From assembly GCF_036373705.1 (NCBI RefSeq), contig NC_089851.1, positions 57,872,593-57,936,592 on the forward strand: a DNA stretch of 64,000 nt, written 5' to 3'. This document shows positions 10,123-21,654 of this stretch, in pieces. How positions within the stretch are numbered: position 1 is the stretch's first letter; each line of letters opens with the position of its first letter. Origin of the DNA: Amia ocellicauda. Taxonomy: Eukaryota; Chordata; Actinopteri; Amiiformes; Amiidae. The position numbers and the translations under genes are program-made. A model generated the notes under the pieces. That model was not told the DNA's origin and ran no database searches. It saw only the letters and a list, made by a program, of their open reading frames with translations.

Positions 10123-10634
10123 ACTTGGCCCCACTTTGTAGTCACCGAAGTGTTCGTTCGTTTGCTCTTGAAGGCTGGCTTCTGGGCTCCTCTGCACAAG
10201 GGAGGGCTATCGACCTTAGATACTGTTGGCTGTATAGCTGATGGGAAATCAGACTGTCATCTGTGTGTTTTGTTTTCTTTAAAGAAAATGTGTTTTTTAC
10301 AAGTTCGTTGTTGTTGTTGTTGTTGTTGAGGAGGAGGAGGAGGACATGTAGTGTGTTGTTGAGGAGGACGAAATGTGGTTTGCCGGCTTGTTATGGAGAC
10401 CTTTGCTGAACGTGTACTCCTGAGCTGCACCAAAGGAGAGGCATTCTTTTCAGTTGTTTGCGGGCCTGCTGAACCATGCTCTCAGTGCTGTCTCACTGGG
10501 GATACGGTTACCGTTCTGGAAAGACACTTCAGCGCTACAGTCCATGCTATCAGTCAGTGAGCGTAGGTCTCCCGGTCTGCCCCAAAGCAGTTACGCGCTT
10601 GCCCAGCAGAAACTGCGACACCCTCCGTTAACTT

Positions 10635-10706
10635 GGCTCGTTGGTCTAGGGTTATGATTCTTGCTGAGGGTGTGAGAGGCCCTGGGTTCAACTCCAGGAC
10701 AAGCCC
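10635..10706 (+). pseudogene. tRNA-Pro-like copy on a recombinant unit, A box hit
   Basis: CTTGC stem, G33 and G51/A63 clash, plus a G-to-T change in the D-loop (TAGGGTTATG) at the end of the A box and G68A in the acceptor stem. The flank switches to the intact-class form just as at 9486, 1149 bp earlier, so the pair arose by a two-unit duplication and this copy then decayed further. Confidence 0.85.
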
Positions 10707-11212
10707 ACTTGGCCCCACTTTGCATTCTCTGAAGCATTCGTTTGTTCTCTCTCGATGCTTGGCTTCTGGGCTCCTCTGCACCAGGGAGGTCTTTCAACCT
10801 CAGATACTGTTGGCTGTGTAGCTGATGGGAAATCAGACTGTCATCTGTGTGTTTTGTTTTCTTTAAAGAAAATGTGTATTTTACAAGTTCGATGTTGTTG
10901 TTGAGGAGGAGGAGGACATGTAGTGTGTTGTTGAGGAGGAGGAGGACGAAATGTGGTTTGCCGGCTTGTTATGGAGACCTTTGCTGAACGTGTACTCCTG
11001 AGCTGCACCAAAGGAGAGGCATTCTTTTCAGTTGTTTGCGGGCCTGCTGAACCATGCTCTCAGTGCTGTCTCACTGGGGATACGGTTACCGTTCTGGAAA
11101 GACACTTCAGCGCTACAGTCCATGCTATCAGTCAGTGAGCGTAGGTCTCCCGGTCTGCCCCAAAGCAGTTACGCGCTTGCCCAGCAGAAACTGCGACACC
11201 CTCTGTTAACTT

Positions 11213-11284
11213 GGCTCGTTGGTCTAGGGGTATGATTCTCGCTTAGGGTGCGAGAGGTCCCGGGTTCAACTCCCGGACGAGCCC
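11213..11284 (+). tRNA. tRNA-Pro(AGG), intact
   Basis: Last intact copy before the junction. Duplicate of the 8908 unit (2305 bp away) by the shared GCATTTGTTTG flank variant. The upstream spacer reads CCCTCTGTTAAC instead of CCCTCCGTTAAC, a private CpG loss 12 bases before the tRNA. Confidence 0.93.
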
Positions 11285-11790
11285 GCTTGGCCCCGCTTTG
11301 CATTCTCTGAAGCATTTGTTTGTTCTCTCTCGATGCTTGGCTTCTGGGCTCCTCTGCACCAGGGAGGTCTTTCAACCTCAGATACTGTTGGCTGTGTAGC
11401 TGATGGGAAATCAGACTGTCATCTGTGTGTTTTGTTTTCTTTAAAGAAAATGTGTATTTTACAAGTTCGTTGTTGTTGTTGAGGAGGAGGAGGACATGTA
11501 GTGTGTTGTTGAGGAGGAGGAGGACGAAATGTGGATTGCCGGCTTGTTATGGAGACCTTTGCTGAACGTGTACTCCTGAGCTGCACCAAAGGAGAGGCAT
11601 TCTTTTCAGTTGTTTGCGGGCCTGCTGAACCATGCTCTCAGTGCTGTCTCACTGGGGATACGGTTACCGTTCTGGAAAGACACTTCAGCGCTACAGTCCA
11701 TGCTATCAGTCAGTGTGCGTAGGTCTCCCGGTCTGCCCCAAAGCAGTTACGCGCTTGCCCAGCAGAAACTGCGACACCCTCCGTTAACTT

Positions 11791-11862
11791 GGCTCGTTGG
11801 TCTAGGGGTATGATTCTTGCTGAGGGTGTGAGAGGCCCTGGGTTCAACTCCAGGACGAGCCC
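11791..11862 (+). pseudogene. tRNA-Pro-like copy, altered class (CTTGC stem)
   Basis: Usual altered copy with the diverged flank and seven GTT repeats (593-bp spacing), like the unit at 4230. Confidence 0.8.
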
Positions 11863-12383
11863 ACTTGGCCCCACTTTGTAGTCACCGAAGTGTTCGTTCG
11901 TTTGCTCTTGAAGGCTGGCTTCTGGGCTCCTCTGCACAAGGGAGGGCTATCGACCTCAGATACTGTTGGCTGTATAGCTGATGGGAAATCAGACTGTCAT
12001 CTGTGTGTTTTGTTTTCTTTAAAGAAAATGTGTTTTTTACAAGTTCGTTGTTGTTGTTGTTGTTGTTGTTGAGGAGGAGGAGGAGGACATGTAGTGTGTT
12101 GTTGAGGAGGAGGAGGACGAAATGTGGTTTGCCGGCTTGTTATGGAGACCTTTGCTGAACGTGTACTCCTGAGCTGCACCAAAGGAGAGGCATTCTTTTC
12201 AGTTGTTTGCGGGCCTGCTGAACCATGCTCTCAGTGCTGTCTCACTGGGGATACGGTTACCGTTATGGAAAGACACTTCAGCGCTACAGTCCATGCTATC
12301 AGTCAGTGAGCGTAGGTCTCCCGGTCTGCCCCAAAGCAGTTACGCGCTTGCCCAGCAGAAACTGCGACACCCTCCGTTAACTT

Positions 12384-12455
12384 GGCTCGTTGGTCTAGGG
12401 GTATGATTCTCGCTGAGGGTGTGAGAGGCCCTGGGTTCAACTCCAGGACGAGCCC
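12384..12455 (+). pseudogene. tRNA-Pro-like copy, altered class (CTCGC stem)
   Basis: Sequence as at 726. The spacer upstream has a private CCGTTATGG variant near 12262. Confidence 0.8.
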
Positions 12456-12973
12456 ACTTGGCCCCACTTTGTAGTCACCGAAGTGTTCGTTCGTTTGCTC
12501 TTGAAGGCTGGCTTCTGGGCTCCTCTGCACAAGGGAGGGCTATCGACCTCAGATACTGTTGGCTGTATAGCTGATGGGAAATCAGACTGTCATCTGTGTG
12601 TTTTGTTTTCTTTAAAGAAAATGTGTTTTTTACAAGTTCGTTGTTGTTGTTGTTGTTGTTGAGGAGGAGGAGGAGGACATGTAGTGTGTTGTTGAGGAGG
12701 AGGAGGACGAAATGTGGTTTGCCGGCTTGTTATGGAGACCTTTGCTGAACGTGTACTCCTGAGCTGCACCAAAGGAGAGGCATTCTTTTCAGTTGTTTGC
12801 GGGCCTGCTGAACCATGCTCTCAGTGCTGTCTCACTGGGGATACGGTTACCGTTCTGGAAAGACACTTCAGCGCTACAGTCCATGCTATCAGTCAGTGAG
12901 CGTAGGTCTCCCGGTCTGCCCCAAAGCAGTTACGCGCTTGCCCAGCAGAAACTGCGACACCCTCCGTTAACTT

Positions 12974-13045
12974 GGCTCGTTGGTCTAGGGGTATGATTCT
13001 TGCTGAGGGTGTGAGAGGCCCTGGGTTCAACTCCTAGACGAGCCC
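12974..13045 (+). pseudogene. tRNA-Pro-like copy with re-paired T-stem, recombinant flank
   Basis: Altered anticodon arm (CTTGC stem, G33), but the 3' T-stem strand is CCTAG. This pairs with CTGGG through C-G, T-A, G-T, G-C and G-C, so the T-stem closes again. The flank is the intact-class GCTTGGCCCCG form, placing a class switch inside the T-arm between about 13,033 and 13,045. G33 still argues against normal decoding. Confidence 0.75.
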
Positions 13046-13521
13046 GCTTGGCCCCGCTTTGCATTCTCTGAAGCATTCGTTTGTTCTCTCTCGATGCTTG
13101 GCTTCTGGGCTCCTCTGCACCAGGGAGGTCTTTCAACCTCAGATACTGTTGGCTGTGTAGCTGATGGGAAATCAGACTGTCATTTGTGTGTTTTGTTTTC
13201 TTTAAAGAAAATGTGTATTTTACAAGTTCGTTGTTGTTGTTGAGGAGGAGGAGGACGAAATGTGGTTTGCCGGCTTGTTATGGAGACCTTTGCTGAACGT
13301 GTACTCCTGAGCTGCACCAAAGGAGAGGCATTCTTTTCAGTTGTTTGCGGGCCTGCTGAACAATGCTCTCAGTGCTGTCTCACTGGGGATACGGTTACCG
13401 TTCTGGAAAGACACTTCAGCGCTACAGTCCATGCTATCAGTCAGTGAGCGTAGGTCTCCCGGTCTGCCCCAAAGCAGTTACGCGCTTGCCCAGCAGAAAC
13501 TGCGACACCCTCCGTTAACTT

Positions 13522-13593
13522 GGCTCGTTGGTCTAGGGGTATGATTCTTGCTGAGGGTGTGAGAGGCCCTGGGTTCAACTCCAGGACGAGCCC
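13522..13593 (+). pseudogene. tRNA-Pro-like copy, altered class, last of the array
   Basis: CTTGC stem, G33 and G51/A63 clash. The flank is the diverged form with private changes (TTTGCAGTCACC, GTGTTTGTTCG, ACTGTTGCCTG), as expected of an edge unit that is less homogenised. The unit is cut by the junction about 320 bp later. Confidence 0.8.
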
Positions 13594-13904
13594 ACTTGGC
13601 CCCACTTTGCAGTCACCGAAGTGTTTGTTCGTTTGCTCTTGAAGGCTGGCTTCTGGGCTCCTCTGCACAAGGGAGGGCTATCGACCTCAGATACTGTTGC
13701 CTGTATAGCTGATGGGAAATCAGACTGTCATCTGTGTGCTTTGTTTTCTTTAAAGAAAATGTGTTTTTTACAAGTTCGTTGTTGTTGTTGTTGTTGTTGA
13801 GGAGGAGGAGGAGGACATGTAGTGTGTTGTTGAGGAGGAGGAGGACGAAATGTGGTTTGCCGGCTTGTTATGGAGACCTTTGCTGAACGTGTACTCCTGA
13901 GCTG

Positions 13905-13922
13905 CACCAAAGCAAGCATCTG
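13905..13922. other. Abrupt junction between the two arrays
   Basis: The tRNA unit runs normally through GAGCTGCACCAAAG and should continue GAGAGGCATTC. Instead it passes directly into CAAGCATCTGATTG, the start of a satellite monomer. At most a base or two is shared at the join. No target-site duplication, transposon end or unique sequence lies between the arrays. The first satellite monomer has private changes (GTGCTCC for GTGGTCC, GGGTGAGCG for GGGGGAGCG). Confidence 0.9.
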
Positions 13923-16250
13923 ATTGACAGTGCTCCGTGATCTGCTGTTATGCTACTATGCTACTGACCATTGGGTGAGCGATAGCAAGCAAGAGAGTTA
14001 GATATCGAGAGTCATAGATAGATAGATGGATGGATGGATGGACGGCAAGGCAAGCATCTGATTGACAGTGGTCCGTGATCTGCTGTTATGCTACTATGCT
14101 ACTGACCATTGGGGGAGCGATAGCAAGCAAGAGAGTTAGATATCGAGAGTCATAGATAGATAGATAGATAGATGGATGGATGGACGGCAAGGCAAGCATT
14201 TGATTCACAGTGGTCCATGATCTGATGTCATGCTACTATGCTACTGACCATTGGGGGAGCGATAGCAAGCAAGAGAGTTAGATATCGAGAGTCATAGATA
14301 GATAGATAGATGGATGGAAGGATGGACGGCAAGGCAAGCATCTGATTGACAGTGGTCCGTGATCTGCTGTTATGCTACTATGCTACTGACCATTGGGGGA
14401 GCGATAGCAAGCAAGAGAGTTAGATATCGAGAGTCATAGCTAGATAGATAGATAGATGGATGGATGGACGGCAATGTAAGCATCTGATTGACCGTGGTCC
14501 GTGATCTGCTGTTATGCTACTATGCTACTGACCATTGGGGGAGCGATAGCAAGCAAGAGAGTTAGATATCGAGAGTCATAGATAGATAGATAGATAGATA
14601 GATGGATGGATGGACGGCAAGGCAAGCATCTGATTGACAGTGGTCCATGATATGATGTTATGCTACTATGCTACTGACCATTGGGGGAGCGATAGCAAGC
14701 AAGAGAATTAGATATCGAGAGTCATAGATAGATAGATAGATGGATGGATGGATGGACGGCAAGACAAGCATCTGATTCACAGTGGTCCGTGATCTGCTGT
14801 TATGCTACTATGCTACTGACCATTGGGGGAGCGATAGCAAGCAAGAGAGTTAGATATCGAGAGTCATAGCTAGATAGATAGATAGATGGATGGATGGATG
14901 GACGGCAAGACAAGCATCTGATTGACAGTGGTCCGTGATCTGCTGTTATGCTACTATGCTACTGACCATTGGGGGAGCGATAGCAAGCAAGAGAGTTAGA
15001 TATCGAGAGTCATAGATAGATAGATAGATAGATAGATGGATGGATGGACGGCAAGACAAGCATCTGATTGACAGTGGTCCGTGATCTGCTGTTATGCTAC
15101 TATGCTACTGACCATTGGGGGAGCGATAGCAAGCAAGAGAGTTAGATATCGAGAGTCATAGCTAGATAGATAGATAGATGGATGGATGGACGGCAAGGCA
15201 AGCATCTGATTGACAGTGGTCCGTGATCTGCTGTTATGCTACTATGCTACTGACCATTGGGGGAGCGATAGCAAGCAAGAGAGTTAGATATCGAGAGTCA
15301 TAGATAGATAGATAGATGGATGGATGGACGGCAAGGCAAGCATCTGATTGACAGTGGTCCGTGATCTGCTGTTATGCTACTATGCTACTGACCATTGGGG
15401 GAGCGATAGCAAGCAAGAGAGTTAGATATCGAGAGTCATAGCTAGATAGATAGCTAGATGGATGGATGGACGGCAAGACAAGCATCTGATTGACAGTGGT
15501 TTATGATCTGTTGTTATGCTACTATGCTACTGACCATTGGGGGAGCGATAGCAAGCAAGAGAGTTAGATTTCGAGAGTCATAGCTAGATAGATAGATAGA
15601 TGGATGGATGGACGGCAAGGTAAGCATCTGATTGACCGTGGTCCGTGATCTGCTGTTATGCTACTATGCTACTGACCATTGGGGGAGCGATAGCAAGCAG
15701 GAGAGTTAGATATCGAGAGTCATAGATAGATAGATAGATGGATGGATGGACGGCAAGGCAAGCATCTGATTGACAGTGGTCCATGATATGATGTTATGCA
15801 ACTATGCTACTGACCATTGGGGGAGCGATAGCAAGCAAGAGAGTTAGATATCGAGAGTCATAGATAGATAGATAGATGGATGGATGGACGGCAAGGCAAG
15901 CATCTGATTGACAGTGGTCCGTGATCTGCTGTTATGCTACTATGCTACTGACCATTGGGGGAGCGATAGCAAGCAAGAGAGTTAGATATCGAGAGTCATA
16001 GCTAGATAGATAGATAGATGGATGGATGGACGGCAAGGTAAGCATCTGATTCACAGTGGTCCGTGATCTGCTGTTATGCTACTATGCTACTGACCATTGG
16101 GGGAGTGATAGCAAGCAAGAGAGTTAGATATCGAGAGTCATAGATAGATAGATAGATGGATGGATGGACGGCAAGGCAAGCATCTGATTGACAGTGGTCC
16201 ATGATATGATGTTATGCAACTATGCTACTGACCATTGGGGGAGCGATAGC
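13913..16250. repeat. Satellite edge zone, short monomers
   Basis: Monomers next to the junction are mostly 138-150 bp with short AGAT tracts. Private variants occur, such as TGATTGACCG (near 14,485 and 15,625), CATTTGATTCACAG (14,198) and TAGCTAGATAGATAG after the core. I could not trace a clear multi-kilobase period here, unlike the zones further in. Confidence 0.6.
13921..13930 (+). promoter_or_regulatory. PBX-MEIS/PREP consensus site TGATTGACAG (first of hundreds)
   Basis: Core positions 9-18 of most monomers are exactly TGATTGACAG, the composite decamer bound by PBX with MEIS or PREP homeodomain proteins. An inverted CCAAT (ATTGG within GACCATTGGGG) lies about 40 bp downstream in the same core. 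Minority monomer families break the decamer: TGATTCACAG, TGATTTACAG, TGATTAACAG, TGATTGAAAG and TGATTGACCG. Motif identity is seen directly; binding in the cell is not shown by sequence. Confidence 0.5.
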
Positions 16251-16565
16251 AAGCAAGAGAGTTAGATATCGAGAGTCATAGATAGATAGCTAGCTAGATA
16301 AATAGATGGATGGACGGCAAGGCAAGCATCTGATTGACAGTGGTCCGTGATCTGCTGTTATGCTACTATGCTACTGACCATTGGGGGAGCGATAGCAAGC
16401 AAGAGAGTTAGATATCGAGAGTCATAGATAGATAGATAGATAGTTGGATGGATGGACGGCAAGGCAAGCATCTGATTCACAGTGGTCCGTGATCTGCTGT
16501 TATGCTACTATGCTACTGACCATTGGGGGAGCGATAGCCAGCAAGAGAGTTAGATATCGAGAGTC

Positions 16566-16615
<50 letters not shown>

Positions 16616-17729
16616 GGATGGACGGCAAGGCAAGCATCTGATTGACAGTGGTCCGTGATCTACTATTATGCTACAATGCTACTGACCATTGGGGGAGCAA
16701 TAGCAAGCAAGAGAGTTAGATATCGAGAGTCATAGATAGATAGATAGATAGATGGATGGATGGATGGACGGCAAGTCAAGCATCTGATTGACAGTGGTCC
16801 GTGATCTGCTGTTATGCTACAATGCTACTGACCATTGGGGGAGCGATAGCAAGCAAGAGAGTTAGATATCGAGAGTCATAGATAGATAGATAGATGGATG
16901 GATGGATGGATGGACGGCAAGGCAACCACCTGATTGACAGTGGTCTGTGATCTGCTGTTATGCTACTGTGCTACTGACCATTGGGGGAGCGATAGCAAGC
17001 AAGAGAGTTAGATATCGAGAGTCATAGATAGATAGATAGATGGATGGATGGATGGACGGCAAGGCAAGCATCTGATTGAAAGTGGTCCGTGATCTGATGT
17101 TATGCTACTATGCTACTGACCATTGGGGGAGCGATAGCAAGCAAGAGAGTTAGATATCGAGAGTCATAGATAGATAGATAGATAGTTGGATGGATGGACG
17201 GCAAGGCAAGCATCTGATTCACAGTGGTCCGTGATCTGCTGTTATGCTACTATGCTACTGACCATTGGGGGAGCGATAGCAAGCAAGAGAGTTAGATATC
17301 GAGAGTCATAGATAGATAGCTAGCTAGATAAATAGATGGATGGACGGCAAGGCAAGCATCTGATTGACAGTGGTCCGTGATCTGCTGTTATGCTACGATG
17401 CTACTGACCATTGGGGGAGCGATAGCAAGCAAGAGAGTTAGATATCGAGAGTCATAGATAGATAGATAGATAGTTGGATGGATGGACGGCAAGGCAAGCA
17501 TCTGATTCACAGTGGTCCGTGATCTGCTGTTATGCTACTATGCTACTGACCATTGGGGGAGCGATAGCAAGCAAGAGAGTTAGATATCGAGAGTCATAGA
17601 TAGATAGATAGATGGATGGATGGCAAGGCTAGCATCTGATTGACAGTGGTCCGTGATCTGCTGTTATGCTACTATGCTACTGACCATTGGGGGAGCGATA
17701 GCCAGCAAGAGAGTTAGATATCGAGAGTC

Positions 17730-17783
<54 letters not shown>

Positions 17784-18609
17784 GGATGGATGGACGGCAA
17801 GGCAAGCATCTGATTGACAGTGGTCCGTGATCTACTATTATGCTACAATGCTACTGACCATTGGGGTTGCGATAGCAAGCAAGAGAGTTAGATATCGAGA
17901 GTCATAGATAGATAGATAGATGGATGGATGGATGGACGGCAAGGCAAGCATATGATTGAAAGTGGTCCGTGATCTGATGTTATGCTACTATGCTACTGAC
18001 CATTGGGGGAGCGATAGCAAGCAAGAGAGTTAGATATCGAGAGTCATAGATAGATAGATAGATAGTTGGATGGATGGACGGCAAGGCAAGCATCTGATTC
18101 ACAGTGGTCCGTGATCTGCTGTTATGCTACTATGCTACTGACCATTGGGGGAGCGATAGCAAGCAAGAGAGTTAGATATCGAGAGTCATAGATAGATAGC
18201 TAGCTAGATAAATAGATGGATGGACGGCAAGGCAAGCATCTGATTGACAGTGGTCCGTGATCTGCTGTTATGCTACTATGCTACTGACAATTGGGGGAGC
18301 GATAGCAAGCAAGAGAGTTAGATATCGAGAGTCATAGATAGATAGATAGATAGTTGGATGGATGGACGGCAAGGCAAGCATCTGATTCACAGTGGTCCGT
18401 GATCTGCTGTTATGCTACTATGCTACTGACCATTGGGGGAGCGATAGCAAGCAAGAGAGTTAGATATCGAGAGTCATAGATAGATAGATAGATGGATGGA
18501 TAGCAAGGCTAGCATCTGATTGACAGTGGTCCGTGATCTGCTGTTATGCTACTATGCTACTGACCAATGGGGGAGCGATAGCCAGCAAGAGAGTTAGATA
18601 TCGAGAGTC

Positions 18610-18671
<62 letters not shown>

Positions 18672-18795
18672 GGATGGATGGATGGACGGCAAGGCAAGCA
18701 TCTGATTGACAGTGGTCCGTGATCTGCTGTTATGCTACTATGCTACTGACCATTGGGGGAGCGATAGCCAGCAAGAGAGTTAGATATCGAGAGTC

Positions 18796-18853
<58 letters not shown>

Positions 18854-19824
18854 GGATGGATGGATGGACGGCAAGGCAAGCATCTGATTGACAGTGGTCC
18901 GTGATATGCTGTTATGCTACTATGCTACTGACCATTGGGGGAGCGATAGCAAGCAAGAGAGTTAGATATCGAGAGTCATAGCTAGATAGATAGATAGATG
19001 GATGGATGGACGGCAAGGTAAGCATCTGATTGACAGTGGTCCGTGATCTGCTGTTATGCTACTATGCTACTGACCATTGGGGGAGTGATAGCAAGCAAGA
19101 GAGTTAGATATCGAGAGTCATAGATAGATAGATAGATGGATGGATGGACGGCAAGGCAAGCATCTGATTGACAGTGGTCCATGATATGATGTTATGCAAC
19201 TATGCTACTGACCATTGGGGGAGCGATAGCAAGCAAGAGAGTTAGATATCGAGAGTCATAGATAGATAGATAGATGGATGGATGGACGGCAAGGTAAGCA
19301 TCTGATTGACAGTGGTCCATGATATGATGTTATGCTACTATGCTACTGACCATTGGGGAACGATAGCAAGCAAGAGAGTTAGATATCGAGAGTCATAGAT
19401 AGATAGATAGATGGATGGATGGATGGACGGCAAGGCAAGCATCTGATTGACAGTGGTCCGTGATCTGCTGTTATGCTACTATGCTACTGACCATTGGGGG
19501 AGCGATAGCAAGCAAGAGAGTTAGATATCGAGAGTCATAGATAGATAGCTAGCTAGATAAATAGATGGATGGACGGCAAGGCAAGCATCTGATTGACAGT
19601 GGTCCGTGATCTGCTGTTATGCTACTATGCTACTGACCATTGGGGGAGCGATAGCAAGCAAGAGAGTTAGATATCGAGAGTCATAGATAGATAGATAGAT
19701 AGTTGGATGGATGGCCGGCAAGGCAAGCATCTGATTCACAGTGGTCCGTGATCTGCTGTTATGCTACTATGCTACTGACCATTGGGGGAGCGATAGCCAG
19801 CAAGAGAGTTAGATATCGAGAGTC

Positions 19825-19882
<58 letters not shown>

Positions 19883-20708
19883 GGATGGACGGCAAGGCAA
19901 GCATCTGATTGACAGTGGTCCGTGATCTACTATTATGCTACAATGCTACTGACCATTGGGGGAGCAATAGCAAGCAAGAGAGTTAGATATCGAGAGTCAT
20001 AGATAGATAGATAGATAGATGGATGGATGGATGGACGGCAAGTCAAGCATCTGATTGACAGTGGTCCGTGATCTGCTGTTATGCTACAATGCTACTGACC
20101 ATTGGGGGAGCGATAGCAAGCAAGAGAGTTAGATATCGAGAGTCATAGATAGATAGATAGATAGTTGGATGGATGGACGGCAAGGCAAGCATCTGATTCA
20201 CAGTGGTCCGTGATCTGCTGTTATGCTACTATGCTACTGACCATTGGGGGAGCGATAGCAAGCAAGAGAGTTAGATATCGAGAGTCATAGATAGATAGCT
20301 AGCTAGATAAATAGATGGATGGACGGCAAGGCAAGCATCTGATTGACAGTGGTCCGTGATCTGCTGTTATGCTACGATGCTACTGACCATTGGGGGAGCG
20401 ATAGCAAGCAAGAGAGTTAGATATCGAGAGTCATAGATAGATAGATAGATAGTTGGATGGATGGACGGCAAGGCAAGCATCTGATTCACAGTGGTCCGTG
20501 ATCTGCTGTTATGCTACTATGCTACTGACCATTGGGGGAGCGATAGCAAGCAAGAGAGTTAGATATCGAGAGTCATAGATAGATAGATAGATGGATGGAT
20601 GGCAAGGCTAGCATCTGATCGACAGTGGTCCGTGATCTGCTGTTATGCTACTATGCTACTGACCATTGGGGGAGCGATAGCCAGCAAGAGAGTTAGATAT
20701 CGAGAGTC

Positions 20709-20758
<50 letters not shown>

Positions 20759-21584
20759 GGATGGATGGACGGCAAGGCAAGCATCTGATTGACAGTGGTC
20801 CGTGATCTACTATTATGCTACAATGCTACTGACCATTGGGGTTGCGATAGCAAGCAAGAGAGTTAGATATCGAGAGTCATAGATAGATAGATAGATGGAT
20901 GGATGGATGGACGGCAAGGCAAGCATCTGATTGAAAGTGGTCCGTGATCTGATGTTATGCTACTATGCTACTGACCATTGGGGGAGCGATAGCAAGCAAG
21001 AGAGTTAGATATCGAGAGTCATAGATAGATAGATAGATAGTTGGATGGATGGACGGCAAGGCAAGCATCTGATTCACAGTGGTCCGTGATCTGCTGTTAT
21101 GCTACTATGCTACTGACCATTGGGGGAGCGATAGCAAGCAAGAGAGTTAGATATCGAGAGTCATAGATAGATAGCTAGCTAGATAAATAGATGGATGTAC
21201 GGCAAGGCAAGCATCTGATTGACAGTGGTCCGTGATCTGCTGTTATGCTACTATGCTACTGACCATTGGGGGAGCGATAGCAAGCTAGAGAGTTAGATAT
21301 CGAGAGTCATAGATAGATAGATAGATAGTTGGATGGATGGACGGCAAGGCAAGCATCTGATTCACAGTGGTCCGTGATCTGCTGTTATGCTACTATGCTA
21401 CTGACCATTGGGGGAGCGATAGCAAGCAAGAGAGTTAGATATCGAGAGTCATATATAGATAGATAGATGGATGGATAGCAAGGCTAGCATCTGATTGACA
21501 GTGGTCCGTGATCTGCTGTTATGCTACTATGCTACTGACCATTGGGGGAGCGATAGCCAGCAAGAGAGTTAGATATCGAGAGTC

Positions 21585-21654
<70 letters not shown>

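Larger units (their letters stand above)
1..13912 (+). repeat. Tandem array of ~578/590-bp tRNA-Pro units
   Basis: Head-to-tail array of 24 tRNA-bearing units, entered mid-unit at base 1. tRNA start-to-start spacings are mostly 578 or 590 bp, with 548, 565, 581, 584 and 593 as variants. In order, a unit holds the tRNA copy, a 146-base tail ending in TTTTGTTTTC, a 16-bp palindrome, a GTT/GAG microsatellite repeated twice, and about 320 bp of nearly invariant spacer leading to the next tRNA. The 578/590 difference comes mainly from the GTT and GAG counts plus 3 bp in the tRNA tail. Spacers are almost identical between units, so homogenisation is recent. No open reading frame inside the unit looks genic. 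Confidence 0.97.

Noticed and set aside
67-13919. Repeated 60-108 aa open reading frames on both strands of the tRNA array, including glutamine- and proline-rich ones and the longest at 6044-6370
   Set aside because: They recur only because the unit recurs, overlap the tRNA or microsatellite on either strand, change frame with repeat number, and look like no known domain. They are not reported as genes.
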